The notes under the pieces: generated by a model
Databases searched by the model: none
Told to the model about the DNA's origin: nothing
What the model saw: the letters and a program-made list of their open reading frames with translations, nothing else
Position numbers and translations under genes: made by a program
Shown: positions 46,201-52,622 of the stretch, piece after piece
Position numbering within the stretch: the stretch's first letter is position 1
Layout: each line of letters starts with the position of its first letter
Origin: DATBVX01 sp035263105
GTDB lineage: Bacteria > Pseudomonadota > Gammaproteobacteria > Steroidobacterales > Steroidobacteraceae
Length of the DNA stretch: 64,000 nt
Reading direction: 5' to 3'
Assembly: GCA_035263105.1 (NCBI GenBank)
Contig: DATFRO010000044.1
Coordinates: forward strand, 1-64,000

Positions 46201-47385
46201 CTGGTCATCGACGGCGGTCTGCGTGTCGTTGAGTTCCGGGACGACACTCGTGACGCTCTGCGCCCCGAGCTCGAGGGTCCCGGTATGAGTTGCTGTGAGT
46301 TGCCCGGCGCCGTTTTCGAGAACGACTGCCGCCTGGTCGCGCGCCAGCAGGCGAATCGAACCGTTGGCTGCGACCGTGGTGGTCGCCGAAATCCTGCCTT
46401 GCTGGTTGACCGCGAGCCCGATCAGTGTCGAGTTGCCGCGCGGTGTGCTGATCTCGCCCGTCGCGCGATTGACAGTGGTCCCGCCTGCACCGACTTCGAC
46501 GAGCAGGCCGCGCAGAGCCGCATCGGTGCTCGCCTGCAAGAAGACCTTGTCCCCGGCGGCGAGGATGACCTGCCCGTCGGCCGCAGTAATCGACCCTGCG
46601 TTATCGACGCTCTGCGAAGCCAGCAGGATGCGGCCATTCGCATTCGTGGTCGCGAGCTTCGCGCCGTTTTGCAGCGTGAGCTTGACCTCGATCGGCTGAC
46701 CATTCGGATCCGGGACGATGTTGCCGTTGTCGTCGATCGTGCCGCGAATCGGGTTGCCGTCCGCATCGAGGACACTGAGCCGCCCGTCCGATTGCAGCGC
46801 GGGTATCGCGTTTTGCGCGAGCCCGGGGGCAGCAATGCCGGATGTGAAAACGTCGTCCGGCATATTGAGGGTGGACGCGAGGATGCCCGATGCATTGATG
46901 ACGGCAGTCTTGCCGAAGATGACGCCGTTCGGGTTGACGAGATAGATCTCGCCGTTCGCCGTCACCTGTCCGAAGATCCGGCTCGGGCTCGCCTGGTAGA
47001 TGCGATTGAGCGCGATCGAAGTGCGGGCGGGCTGCTGAAACACCACGTGGCCATCGGCGCTCACGTTGAAACTTGCCCAGTTGAGGATGGCACGATCGCT
47101 CGCCTGGTTGATCGTGAGTGTGTTGCCGGCGGAGACCGCACTCGCACTGCCGGAACTCACCCAGGTGGAGGGACCATTTGCGCCGCAGCTGCCCGCGATG
47201 CAGGCGACGGGCAGCTCCGCGGCAGGTGTCACCGCCGGAGTCGCGGCTGCGCACATCGACGCAGCCAGCAAGGTGCGATGCACTGCTTCGCGTAATGAGA
47301 TCGCCCGACCGTAGTCTCCCGCCGGTTGAGTCACGGTCGTGCGGGACCGTCTGCGCCTGCCGGCCATCGGTGCCACCATTACCAT
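37279..47385 (-). CDS. TpsA: filamentous-haemagglutinin-type exoprotein, 3368 residues
   Basis: The largest gene in the window (10.1 kb). A long N-terminal signal region (residues 1-58, with Arg-rich GRRRRSR and a hydrophobic stretch) is typical of TpsA proteins. The TPS secretion domain is at about 60-330: TINQASDRAILNWASFNVSA, HVVFQQPARTSIALNRIYQA, and the NPNGVIFG motif at 151-158. A very long beta-helix region with Ser/Gly/Val/Asp-rich strands follows. The C-terminus (SALSWLDVFVVGLGE) matches the haemagglutinin family with DUF3739-like end, and residues 3352 and 3359 are a Cys pair (C-x6-C). It overlaps the tpsB stop by 7 bp. Exported across the outer membrane by TpsB; probably an adhesin or surface filament. 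Several ATGs close together make the exact start uncertain. Confidence 0.92.
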   Translation of the reverse strand: MVMVAPMAGRRRRSRTTVTQPAGDYGRAISLREAVHRTLLAASMCAAATPAVTPAAELPVACIAGSCGANGPSTWVSSGSASAVSAGNTLTINQASDRAILNWASFNVSADGHVVFQQPARTSIALNRIYQASPSRIFGQVTANGEIYLVNPNGVIFGKTAVINASGILASTLNMPDDVFTSGIAAPGLAQNAIPALQSDGRLSVLDADGNPIRGTIDDNGNIVPDPNGQPIEVKLTLQNGAKLATTNANGRILLASQSVDNAGSITAADGQVILAAGDKVFLQASTDAALRGLLVEVGAGGTTVNRATGEISTPRGNSTLIGLAVNQQGRISATTTVAANGSIRLLARDQAAVVLENGAGQLTATHTGTLELGAQSVTSVVPELNDTQTAVDDQAQLPSTIEAMGHQVTFRSGSTVRANGGLLEASALLDPRGPQAGVVDPDSQLRVESGAVIDLSGSDATVPMSRNQVTVELRSNELRDSPNQRDSAIRGQPLLVDARVGTPLGDISGAIAAIPKSIAERTAKGGTAVFASDGDVVTQNGSQIKVSGGVINYDGGVIQTSQLIGADGKLYDIGTADPGRTYVGVVNPTFRQVDDRWGHVTVTALPNIGRFEPGYVEGKSAGTVQFAAPNLLLNGTLDGTATTGPFQRNPGQIPDGGKLIIGLTEGIGNGGSSTLDYRAPSVAFAVVPPTVVIANGAPLGGPRDLLLPLDYLRNGFTRTEINSNGSVTIPEDAALQLAPGSTFQVFAQHIAVDSDITNLGGQILLTTRDTGGVVGVSNPTNGIEVGSGVTLDVRGTWSNDFLLPPGVRPTDPLLQNGGSISLTLTGTSANPELILGDDITLRASAGAHVTVSGSTVAGRGGSIGLQASRPDTSVSIGSNPQLDAFGVLGASGGSFTLSVPAIQLVQDDAWVRAQRFDPHTDNGFLHVGSGLFANYGFSKFTLAANSPRAAGQDKDIVQVASDVRVQAEVSSLILDTNATQRAGGGVVESFSSVFLPLPHQRSATSVTLRAGQGLGDSGDAGNLTVLAGAALSGEPGSSFTFSSTGSLFIDGVVSAPSGSISASVLGPPSGVQDTGFNQDQQLRIGPAAVLDVAGKVVLTPNDSGLLRGRVLPGGAVSLTADRGSVNLAAGSKVDVSGTSGAFDLPGAVPGVPIVRHTVASAAGSVLVGAREGVSLFGDVRAFAGQGDSGTAAAGSLTVQAFRATAPANVANPFPQGSAVIRLTTHDEPVALGTAPGFVGVSTDFIRRSGFDAITLSALDQESATGGEITLDSGVELALARQITLDAPLLSMAGDGTTRLSATYVSLGNSALGDSRAASTPGEGTLQVKGEFIELIGSTVLSSMKQASLDSTGDIRLRGTVRADSSLRGDLTIAGDLSLGAGRIYGSTLTQFTLQAAGGANDRVQITQTGSANGLPLSASSSLRIRARDIEQGGTLLAPFGSIALDGTDAVNLLSGSLTSVSGAGALIPFGAVSNGVWTYGKNQQTERNFESLPDRRVAINGNTVAVNAGAVINVSGGGDLYAYEWVPGTGGSRDALAPGVTPGLYAIIPSLGETFAPFDSQEFAASDLKPGDSIYLSGGAGVAAGVYALLPARYALMPGAFLVSAVAGTADLVPGSVSSLADGTRVIAGYRTFADTQLGSTQLSGFAIRPGSFGRELAQYDDFKASDFLAQHAARLELGRVSLPADAGSLSLFVGTQLTAAGDVRTAPATNGAGATIDVSGLRLAVTASGSDGDATTVDIGADKLAAWNPARLILGGRRTGDATNSLAVTADDVVIRDGAQLAFGEVLVAGRNTVTLEDGSSVASRSGLASGAAPTLDEAETLTFADGSSAGAAVIIASDFAPLLPDRSGATGAGTINLSPGASISTRGALTLDAPGGGTMEAQLQVAGAHAAIGAAQLVFGDSPQAGAITLDATLEGKLEAATTLRLAATQSIQFLRETSVQLVSSGASTIEFSAPQLSAGVPGINVNVAASQVILGGTDASPIVPVSGTAQLDVNAGVIELGGGALSVSGFGATSLAASDHMVAHGAGHLSLSGDLSARTPVISVAHDAETLIEASTGNVQLQQTAAQGSLAQASAVELGGALSVVANRIDDSLSIVAPSGLVSLQAAQQLTLGDTASIDVSGRMVSAGGRAAGSGGGAISLAAGGSLSASSQSSLRLDAAGDSDAGRLFVQSGDIVSLAGALSAQHVSGAGGGRFELKALSVANFGGLNSELESSGFDEVRSVHVRTGDLELPEGSQTTARSIELVTDSGAVRASGALRTESSDLRGSIRLYGGAGVVIASSAQISTDAAGGGEHGGDIELGTSTGGNIDIAAASRISAHGPVDDGALIIRTPVVGTDVALSSLPTSLANLGRVVIAPVFAADASAAPTATELSTVFNAANDFVTNSGSAVLGRFATSSGAPITLRPDIELRRNGDMVLGSLDLTTWRFLGEPGTLTVRATGSVVVSGTVSDGFQVTGTGANQRITLLPDASTTIHVAAGADLASVDPQAIDRASSSDLLLDPNARLRTGSGEIVLNAARDLVFGSGASVYTGGLPGADLLLLPARVGTTSVVFPDHGGNVELTAGRDVIGSPVTQSVTDWQFRGTRSNNTSPFPQLWGITVATFGWNAGTLGGGDLLVRSGRDISNLSAATADSARVTNGSLARFGGGSMQISAGGDFASGDLFGAAGSLMLEAGGSLSSARTSNGLALGSLLWLGDTEVRVAARRDVQIESVLNPTTLLMPNGPTNQVRSAAFFTYGDHSSLRVQSANGGVTLENTQSRVVSADSYVEPAVGLTAAPEILAAYPGKVSIAALSGDIAIENAVYMFPSALGQLDLFAGEDITTLVGGRMQMSDGAADGINTVFSPGVGSVSLVEFLKSASASRHLDDPVSAQISAGRDIRNIVFTVPKATRLRADRDLVDTTLLAQNLSADDVTLVNAGRDITYAPRNQGSQISVGGPGRLDVLAGRDVDLGFTQGITTTGRLRNPSIPTDAGADITVMAGIGSQPDYANFIDTVIAQSTAYEDALVAYVEAHSPTTPSSNGRPGALAARASSLTFDEALATFRTLDAETQRPFIDKVFFSELVGSGRDANAGTGTGFDRGYAAIDALFPGSRDPATNTFHGDLNMSFSRIYSLAGGNIALLVPGGLVNVGLANPPTDINQRDPSLLGIVAQRTGDVDIFTDGDVLVNQSRIFTLLGGDIAVWSTHGNIDAGRGAKSSLSAPPPTVVIDASGKVTLDLSAAVAGSGIRTIVTGEGVKAGDVDLIAPTGFVNAGDAGIGSAGNLNIAARTVVGLDNIQVGGASTGVPAETSGLGASLSGVSGVAASTQNTTNSAAEDSGAAKEGAAPMAQSALSWLDVFVVGLGEENCKQDDTECLKRQKTKAQ

Positions 47386-49040
47386 GACGCGTTCAAGGTG
47401 AACTGCCAGCGCGAATCGCCCTCGAGCGTGCCGCGATCCACGTCGCTGTCCACCAGCGGGTAGGCCCAGAAGAGCAGCGCATGCACGTGATCGAAGAGCA
47501 ACATGTCGAGCCCGGCGCCGGCGCTGCGCAGCGTCTGGTTGGGGCGCTCGAGGAGCTCCAGCAACTCGAGCGTCCTCGGATCCTGCGCGCGCAGCGGGTT
47601 GATGCGGGTCATGCGGCCGTAATCGAAGAAGCCGAACACCTCGCCCTGGAAGCGGTCCGCGAACAACGACCAGCGCGGTGAGCCAAGTTCGATTGAGCCC
47701 TTGATGCCCGCATCACCGAGGAGCTCCGCCTCGAGGTAGCCGCGCACACCGCTCGCACCCGCGATCGAGAACTGCTCGTTGCTGATGATCGACTCGTTCG
47801 CCCACTGACCTGCCCCGCGCAGCCGCAATGACATCTTCGCCGGGAGCACACGCGTGTAGCCCACGTCGGTGCGCATCAGGAAATAGTTGGGCTCGGCGCG
47901 AAAGCGCTTGACCGCGAATTCTTCGGGTGTGTTGTAGTGGCTGCGCACGCCGAAGTTGACGCTCGACTGGAGCGACAACTGCTGCAGGCCGAGGCGCCAG
48001 CCGCCGGCAAAGCCCATCGACAGGTTGAGGTACGAGATCGGCGTCAGCACCGTTTGCGCGGTGAACACGCTCTCGGTGAAATCCTTGTACTCGATGCCCG
48101 CGGTGAACGCCTCCGAGGTGTCGGCGCTCGTGAACAGCGGAGCGATGAATCTGGTGCCGTAGATCTGGCCCTTGCCGAGCACGGTGAGCGAGCCGCCGCC
48201 GTCGCCGACAGTCGCAACGTCACTGTCCGAATTGACGTAGAAGAAGGCGAGCTTGTGTCCACTGCTCGACAGGCGCGCCGTGTAGCTCGCTGCCCAGACC
48301 TTGACCTCGTCGGTGTCCTCGGGCGAGGTCTGGTATTGCAGCGACAGGCTGTCCAGCCTGCCGAACAAGTCGTCGTAGCTGAGCGAGGCCACCGCGCGCA
48401 GATCCGTGGTGTCGATCGAGTTCTGATTGTTGAGTTCGAGACTGCCGTGCAATGGCAACTTGTCTTGCACGGTGAGCGCCAGGTCGACGGTTCCCGGCCT
48501 GGTCCCTGCCTTGAGCACAGGCGTCACGCCGCGATCGGGCGTCTGTGCATTCAGAGCCGCGAGCTGCGCCTGCAGGTCCGGGATGTGCAGCACTACGTTC
48601 GGCTTCGCCTCTGGCAGAGCCTCGCGTATCTCCTTCGCCGAAAAGTAGCGGGCGCCGGTGACTCGCGCCTTCTCGAGCTTTGCCTCGGTGACCTTGAGAC
48701 GCACCACGCCGTTGGTGACGTCCTGCTCGGGGATGTCGACGAACACCGTGCCGTAGCCGAGTTCGTGGTAGCGGTTCTCGAGGGTGGCGCGCGCCTTGTC
48801 CACATCGCCGATCGTTTTTCCGGTGCCGAGCAGTGGATAGAGGACCTTCTCGACTTCGATGGGTGACAGCACGGTGTTGCCCAGCACGCGATACTCGGCC
48901 ACCTCGAACTGCGTCGTCTGACCGGCGACGTCGGATCCAGACACCGGCGGCTCTGCGGCCAGCGGGCCCTGCCCGGCCAGTAGAGTGATCGCGACGAACA
49001 GACCGCCCCTTGCGGGCAGCAGCCCCGGGTTCGAATTCAT
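47379..49040 (-). CDS. TpsB: ShlB/FhaC/HecB-family outer-membrane transporter
   Basis: 553 residues. Signal peptide (1-29, ending PLAA/E), two POTRA domains at about 43-120 (FEVAEYRVLGNTVLSPIEVE, YHELGYGTVFVDIPEQDVTN) and 121-195 (ARVTGARYFSAKEIREALPE), then a 16-strand barrel with NNQNSIDTTDLRAVASLSYD and the L6-loop motif ASGVRGYLEAELLGD near residue 430. It ends in a C-terminal aromatic (LNASW). It exports the TpsA protein encoded immediately downstream by recognising its TPS domain through the POTRA region. A terminator of the upstream unit and a Pho-box-like repeat stand in the 119-bp gap before it, so tpsB heads its own operon. Confidence 0.93.
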   Translation of the reverse strand: MNSNPGLLPARGGLFVAITLLAGQGPLAAEPPVSGSDVAGQTTQFEVAEYRVLGNTVLSPIEVEKVLYPLLGTGKTIGDVDKARATLENRYHELGYGTVFVDIPEQDVTNGVVRLKVTEAKLEKARVTGARYFSAKEIREALPEAKPNVVLHIPDLQAQLAALNAQTPDRGVTPVLKAGTRPGTVDLALTVQDKLPLHGSLELNNQNSIDTTDLRAVASLSYDDLFGRLDSLSLQYQTSPEDTDEVKVWAASYTARLSSSGHKLAFFYVNSDSDVATVGDGGGSLTVLGKGQIYGTRFIAPLFTSADTSEAFTAGIEYKDFTESVFTAQTVLTPISYLNLSMGFAGGWRLGLQQLSLQSSVNFGVRSHYNTPEEFAVKRFRAEPNYFLMRTDVGYTRVLPAKMSLRLRGAGQWANESIISNEQFSIAGASGVRGYLEAELLGDAGIKGSIELGSPRWSLFADRFQGEVFGFFDYGRMTRINPLRAQDPRTLELLELLERPNQTLRSAGAGLDMLLFDHVHALLFWAYPLVDSDVDRGTLEGDSRWQFTLNASW

Positions 49041-49067
49041 ATGGGCGGCAAGCGTAAGGCGAGCGCT

Positions 49068-49085
49068 GTTACTGTTTGGTTACAG
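49068..49085 (-). promoter_or_regulatory. Pho-box-like direct repeat upstream of tpsB
   Basis: Minus strand: CTGTAAC, CAAA, CAGTAAC, so GTAAC is repeated at exactly 11 bp. CTGTAAT-type halves are known among E. coli Pho boxes. It lies 28-45 bp before the tpsB ATG. Confidence 0.4.
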
Positions 49086-49093
49086 CCGTGCAA

Positions 49094-49127
49094 ACCAAAA
49101 GAGGCCGGCTCTTGCGAGCCGGCCTCT
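49094..49127 (-). terminator. Rho-independent terminator of the PstS-like gene at 49160
   Basis: A perfect 12-bp stem (AGAGGCCGGCTC and its complement, 49100-49127) with a 4-nt loop is followed on the minus strand by TTTTGGTTT. It is 33 bp downstream of the stop codon. Confidence 0.9.
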
Positions 49128-49159
49128 GGTCTCAAGGTCACCCTCGGATGGCTATCGGT

Positions 49160-50551
49160 CTAGCACTGGTCCGCGAGGGTGGCGCAGCTGTTGCCGCTCC
49201 GCGTGAAGCAGGTGACCGGCTGCTTGCCGGCGGGCGTATTGAGCGGGAAGACCGCGTTGCCCGCATTCGTCCCGGTCGGGAGGAATGTCACGTTCGGAGT
49301 CGTCGGACCAGTCGTCTGGTCATGTGCGACCGAGATCAGCTTGTCCGCCAGGATGTTCGTATTGCCCGCCAGTCCCGGCTTCTTGACCGCGACGAGCTCG
49401 TACATGAAGCCGTAGTCACCCGACGCCGTCGCCACGCCGAGGTTGTTGGCCGAGGACGTCGTCCCCTTGCCGTCAACCTGGACCTGCTTGCGGTTCGCCG
49501 TGTTGGCCTCCGAACTGATGTAGCCGATGGCGCCCTTGTTGCCTTCGATGCAGGTCCGCATCGTGGCGGTCGCGGTGTTCTCGATGACGCTGGCCAGGTT
49601 GCCCGGATTGGCCGAGGTCACGAAGTTGTCCGCGCCACCGCAGTTGGTGTTGTGCAGGAAGATCGAGGTGGCCACCTGCGTGCCCGAGCCTGCCTCACGA
49701 CGGCACACCACGATCGGAACGCTGTTGCCCCCGGACACCACGGTGGTGTTGGTACCGTCGTTCTTCGGTACCTGGTTCCAGTCGCCCCACGTCCCCGACA
49801 TGATCGCCGCGAGCGATTCACGCGAGAGGCTGGTCAGCCCGTTGAGCTGCGTGTCGCCGGCACCCGGCGCTGCCGTTTCGATGTGTGTGTAGAAGCCGAA
49901 TGACTGCCCGACGAGCGTCTGCGCGTTGTTGCCCAGTGTCAGGCGCTCAGCGTCCGTCAACGCGGGCTGCAGCTTGGCGGCCGTGCCGGCGTCCGGATAG
50001 TTGGGCGTCCTGAACTGCGCGGGTTCTTCGTCCGCGAGACCCAGATCGGTATTTGCATCGACTGCGTTGGTACCGGTGATCGTGTCCGGCACCGGGCTGT
50101 AGACGCCCACCGGACATGTTCCCGTTGCTCCCGCGGCCGGCGTCGTGCAGTTCGCGTTCAACTGCAGGCGCAGCACCTTGTTGTTCGGAGCGCGGATCAG
50201 CGGCGTGAGCCCGAACACCGAGCCACCTTCGGCGCGGTAGTAGATCAGGATGTTCTTGGTACCCGTGCCGGCGCCGAAGAAATCAGTGACCGAAAGGCAG
50301 TTGTACGCGTTGAAGTCCGGCACCGGGCCGCTGGTCACGGCCGCAGTGTACTTGTTGTACGTGGTCGTCCCCGAGGTCTGGCACACGGACGAGCCGGCTC
50401 GTGACAGTTCGTTCTCGAATGCCGCCTTGAACGCGGAGGAACCGGACACGATCAGGGTGACGTCCGGTGTCGTGGTCGGGGGCTGCGCCAGCGCAGCTCC
50501 CCAACCGAGTGCAGCCGCGACCGCGGTGCTAATCAGCGAAGATGATTTCAT
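49160..50551 (-). CDS. PstS-like secreted substrate-binding protein, Cys-rich
   Basis: 463 residues from ATG at 50551 (GGAG nine nt upstream; a GTG two codons earlier is less well placed). Signal peptide (1-22, ending AALAQ). PstS-type fold signs: VTLIVSGSSAFKAAFENELS at the N-terminus, SLSRESLAAIMSGTWGDWNQ near 245 (cf. PstS 'I-F-x-G-x-I-x-x-W'), VVCRREAGSGTQVATSIFLH with the S-G-T anion loop near 280, and GAIGYISSEANTANRK near 340. It has at least ten Cys residues and ends CFTRSGNSCATLADQC. No lipobox, so it is free in the periplasm or secreted. It is 60 bp downstream of a VPLPA-CTERM gene, ends at a strong terminator, and is related to the protein at 35677. Confidence 0.78.
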   Translation of the reverse strand: MKSSSLISTAVAAALGWGAALAQPPTTTPDVTLIVSGSSAFKAAFENELSRAGSSVCQTSGTTTYNKYTAAVTSGPVPDFNAYNCLSVTDFFGAGTGTKNILIYYRAEGGSVFGLTPLIRAPNNKVLRLQLNANCTTPAAGATGTCPVGVYSPVPDTITGTNAVDANTDLGLADEEPAQFRTPNYPDAGTAAKLQPALTDAERLTLGNNAQTLVGQSFGFYTHIETAAPGAGDTQLNGLTSLSRESLAAIMSGTWGDWNQVPKNDGTNTTVVSGGNSVPIVVCRREAGSGTQVATSIFLHNTNCGGADNFVTSANPGNLASVIENTATATMRTCIEGNKGAIGYISSEANTANRKQVQVDGKGTTSSANNLGVATASGDYGFMYELVAVKKPGLAGNTNILADKLISVAHDQTTGPTTPNVTFLPTGTNAGNAVFPLNTPAGKQPVTCFTRSGNSCATLADQC

Positions 50552-50617
50552 GATCACAATCTCCAGAGAGACTTTGGTGTTGTCGAAGCGACCGATCAGG
50601 CGATCAGCAGCGGACGT

Positions 50618-51466
50618 TCAGGCAGTCGCGACCGGCCCGAGGCGCCGGCGACCGACACCCGCGAGACCGATCAACCCGCTACCCAGCAGCCATACCGCGG
50701 CCGGCAGCGGCACCGGCGGGGTCTGCTGCACCTGGTGCAACGTGCCGTTGGCGCTCAACGCGATGTCCGCGAGGATGAACACGCGCGCCGGGGTGGCGTT
50801 GCCGCCGCCAGCGCTCGTGAGAACGAACATGTTGATGGCGTTGTTGTCACCCAGGAACCCGAACGCCTGGTTCGGCGGCTGGTTGAAGAACGTGTCCGCC
50901 AGGTCACCCGACGTACCCGTTGCGTCCCACAATCCGCCGGCGCTACCCACGCCGCGCACCGAAGTGCCCGCGCCGTCCGGCAGGTTGGTGTTGAGGTCGG
51001 TAAAGAACGAATTGAATGACGGACCGATGTTGAGCAGCGTGGTATTGCTGCCGATCGGAGCGCCCGACGCCGCGAGATCAACCTGCGTGCCGAGCACGTA
51101 GCGACGCGTGCCCGCCGCATTGGTGCCGTTGCTGTCGCCGGCCAGAACGCCCCACTTGAATTCACCGGCCGATCCGGTGCCGAGGAACTGAGTCAGCAGG
51201 CTGTCGGCAGCGATCGGGGCGAACGAGAACGAAACGGCTGTCGGGCCCGTATACGTGCCTCCCGCCGCAGTCTGGGTAATGATCTGGTCGAGCGTGATGC
51301 CGAGACCGCGCGCGTAGACCTCATGCGTCGTGGTGTTCTCCACGAACAGCGTGAGCTCGCCGTTGCCCGCGCTCGGATGCGCGACATCGGCAAAAGCCGA
51401 CGTGGCCCCGAAAGCGCTGCCGACGAGCAGGCTCGCGGCGATCACCTTCTTCAGAGAGCTTTGCAT
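50618..51466 (-). CDS. VPLPA-CTERM surface protein
   Basis: 282 residues. Signal peptide (1-27, TSAFA/D), a beta-rich body (ELTLFVENTTTHEVYARGLG, PTAVSFSFAPIAADSLLTQF) in the style of PEP-CTERM proteins, and a tail PPVPLPAAVWLLGSGLIGLA followed by GVGRRRLG, the VPLPA-CTERM signal for XrtD. AAGGGG precedes ATG. The body resembles no named domain I can identify. It lies 67 bp upstream of the PstS-like gene at 49160 and is probably co-transcribed with it, a pairing repeated nowhere else in the window. Confidence 0.85.
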   Translation of the reverse strand: MQSSLKKVIAASLLVGSAFGATSAFADVAHPSAGNGELTLFVENTTTHEVYARGLGITLDQIITQTAAGGTYTGPTAVSFSFAPIAADSLLTQFLGTGSAGEFKWGVLAGDSNGTNAAGTRRYVLGTQVDLAASGAPIGSNTTLLNIGPSFNSFFTDLNTNLPDGAGTSVRGVGSAGGLWDATGTSGDLADTFFNQPPNQAFGFLGDNNAINMFVLTSAGGGNATPARVFILADIALSANGTLHQVQQTPPVPLPAAVWLLGSGLIGLAGVGRRRLGPVATA

Positions 51467-51736
51467 AACTGAATCCCCTTCGATGTGAGATAGAAAATCC
51501 GAGATCTACCGACTCGGAACCTCAAGATTTTTCTTGTTCAACGCCTGCCTCCAGCGTGCCCCGACCAACCTCTGCTGCGTGATGTCAGAGGCGCATCGCT
51601 CCGTTCTCTCGACGCCCGGCGCAGATTCGCCGCGTTGTGTTGCGCCGGTCGACAACTTCCTTGAACTCTTCGTGACACGCATCGCAACTTGCCCGCTGCA
51701 GTGCGCCGCGCGACTCGCGCAAGGTGCTCGCGCAAT

Positions 51737-51754
51737 GTGACGTATGCGTTAAGG
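51737..51754 (-). promoter_or_regulatory. Pho-box-like repeat in the 50618 upstream region (weak, distant)
   Basis: Minus strand: CCTTAAC, GCAT, ACGTCAC, halves 11 bp apart. Partial matches only, and it is 271 bp from the start codon, so a long leader would be needed. Confidence 0.2.
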
Positions 51755-51765
51755 TTGGTTGAAAT

Positions 51766-51834
51766 CTGCGTCGCGTTTTTTCAGCGACGCAGCGCGAATG
51801 TCATACACGTTGAGTACGCACGCGAACGCGTGCG
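51766..51834 (-). terminator. Two hairpins downstream of dsbC
   Basis: First, an 8-bp palindromic stem CGCACGCG around two bases (51817-51834), 5 bp after the dsbC stop codon. Then a 9-bp stem CTGCGTCGC/GCGACGCAG (51766-51792) with a nine-base loop containing six Ts on the plus strand, six As on the minus strand. Neither is followed by a clear U-tract, so termination is possible but not certain. Confidence 0.4.
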
Positions 51835-51838
51835 CGTT

Positions 51839-52582
51839 CTATTTGACAGCAGCGTTGCTCGCGAGCGCCTGCTCGAGCTCCGCGCGCGGCATCACGCCAT
51901 CGCTGCGCAGGCCGTTCGCGAAGTAGATCGTCGGCGTCGAGTCGATGTGCAGCTTGTCGCCGAGCGCGAGCAACTGTCCCGTCGGCTCGCCCTGGCACGC
52001 AACGCTTTCCGGCGGCACGCGCTTCAGCATCCAGTCGGACCACGCGGCCGCGCGATCCTTCGCGCACCAGATCTTCACCGCTTTCTCGCGCGCGCCGTGA
52101 TGCACGTGCTCCAGCGGATAGAGAAACGTGTAGATCGTGACCCCCGTGACGTCCTTAAGCTCGCTCTCCAGCTGTTGGCAGTAAGGGCAGTCCGGGTCGG
52201 AAAAGACAGCGAGTTTCCGGCTGCCGTCGCCCCTAACCGTCTTGATCGCGAGGTCGAACGGCAACGAATCGAAATTGATCTTGTGCAACTCGTTCCAGCG
52301 CTGCGTGGTGAGATCCTGGCGCGTGCGCGTATCGACGATCTTGCCGGCGATCAGGAAGTCGGCCTTGGCGTCGGTGTAGCCGATCTCGCTCTGAGTGACG
52401 ACTTCATAGAGGCCCGGGAACTGCGGCGACGGCGAGACGCTGTCGATCTGCAGGCCCGGGAAGCGCTCCTTGAGCGTCGCCGTGATGTGTGCGGCGACGT
52501 CAGTCGCAGCACCTTCGCCGATGGCGCCGACCGAGAACAGGATGGATGCAAGGAGAGTGATGAGCGCGGATGTGGTTTTCAT
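51839..52582 (-). CDS. dsbC: DsbC-family thiol:disulfide interchange protein
   Basis: 247 residues. Signal peptide (1-22), an N-terminal dimerisation domain (DVAAHITATLKERFPGLQID, LYEVVTQSEIGYTDAKADFL) and a thioredoxin-fold domain with the active-site CPYC (Cys132, Cys135 in SDPDCPYCQQL) and the cis-Pro loop DSTPTIYFANG. Two further Cys (IWCAKD and VACQGE) match the structural disulfide of DsbC. It isomerises wrong disulfides in periplasmic proteins. Clients here could include the Cys-rich PstS-like proteins and the Cys pair of TpsA. The upstream 140 bp contain a repeated TGACACACT motif and a Pho-box-like repeat. Confidence 0.93.
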   Translation of the reverse strand: MKTTSALITLLASILFSVGAIGEGAATDVAAHITATLKERFPGLQIDSVSPSPQFPGLYEVVTQSEIGYTDAKADFLIAGKIVDTRTRQDLTTQRWNELHKINFDSLPFDLAIKTVRGDGSRKLAVFSDPDCPYCQQLESELKDVTGVTIYTFLYPLEHVHHGAREKAVKIWCAKDRAAAWSDWMLKRVPPESVACQGEPTGQLLALGDKLHIDSTPTIYFANGLRSDGVMPRAELEQALASNAAVK

Positions 52583-52604
52583 TCGCGCAGTGTGACGGCA
52601 GCGA

Positions 52605-52622
52605 ATGACACACTCGTTAAAG
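52605..52622 (-). promoter_or_regulatory. Pho-box-like direct repeat upstream of dsbC
   Basis: Minus strand: CTTTAAC, GAGT, GTGTCAT, halves 11 bp apart; a CTTTAAC half also occurs in the E. coli phoE Pho box. It lies 23-40 bp before the dsbC ATG. The motif TGACACACT recurs 60 bp upstream (near 52665), so there may be two binding sites. Confidence 0.35.

Larger units (their letters stand above)
51467..51838. other. 372-bp intergenic region between dsbC and the VPLPA-CTERM gene at 50618
   Basis: No convincing protein-coding gene was seen; short open frames on both strands lack ribosome-binding sites and family signatures. The right part holds two hairpins after the dsbC stop. The left 100 bp contain the presumed promoter of the VPLPA-CTERM gene, with a weak CCGAG/CTCGG stem followed by ATTTTCT about 40 bp before the start, possibly a leader structure. 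A Pho-box-like repeat lies at 51737. Confidence 0.6.

Noticed and set aside
45136..47295. 719-codon open frame on the plus strand within tpsA
   Set aside because: Shadow of the TPS domain coding sequence; composition is antisense-like.
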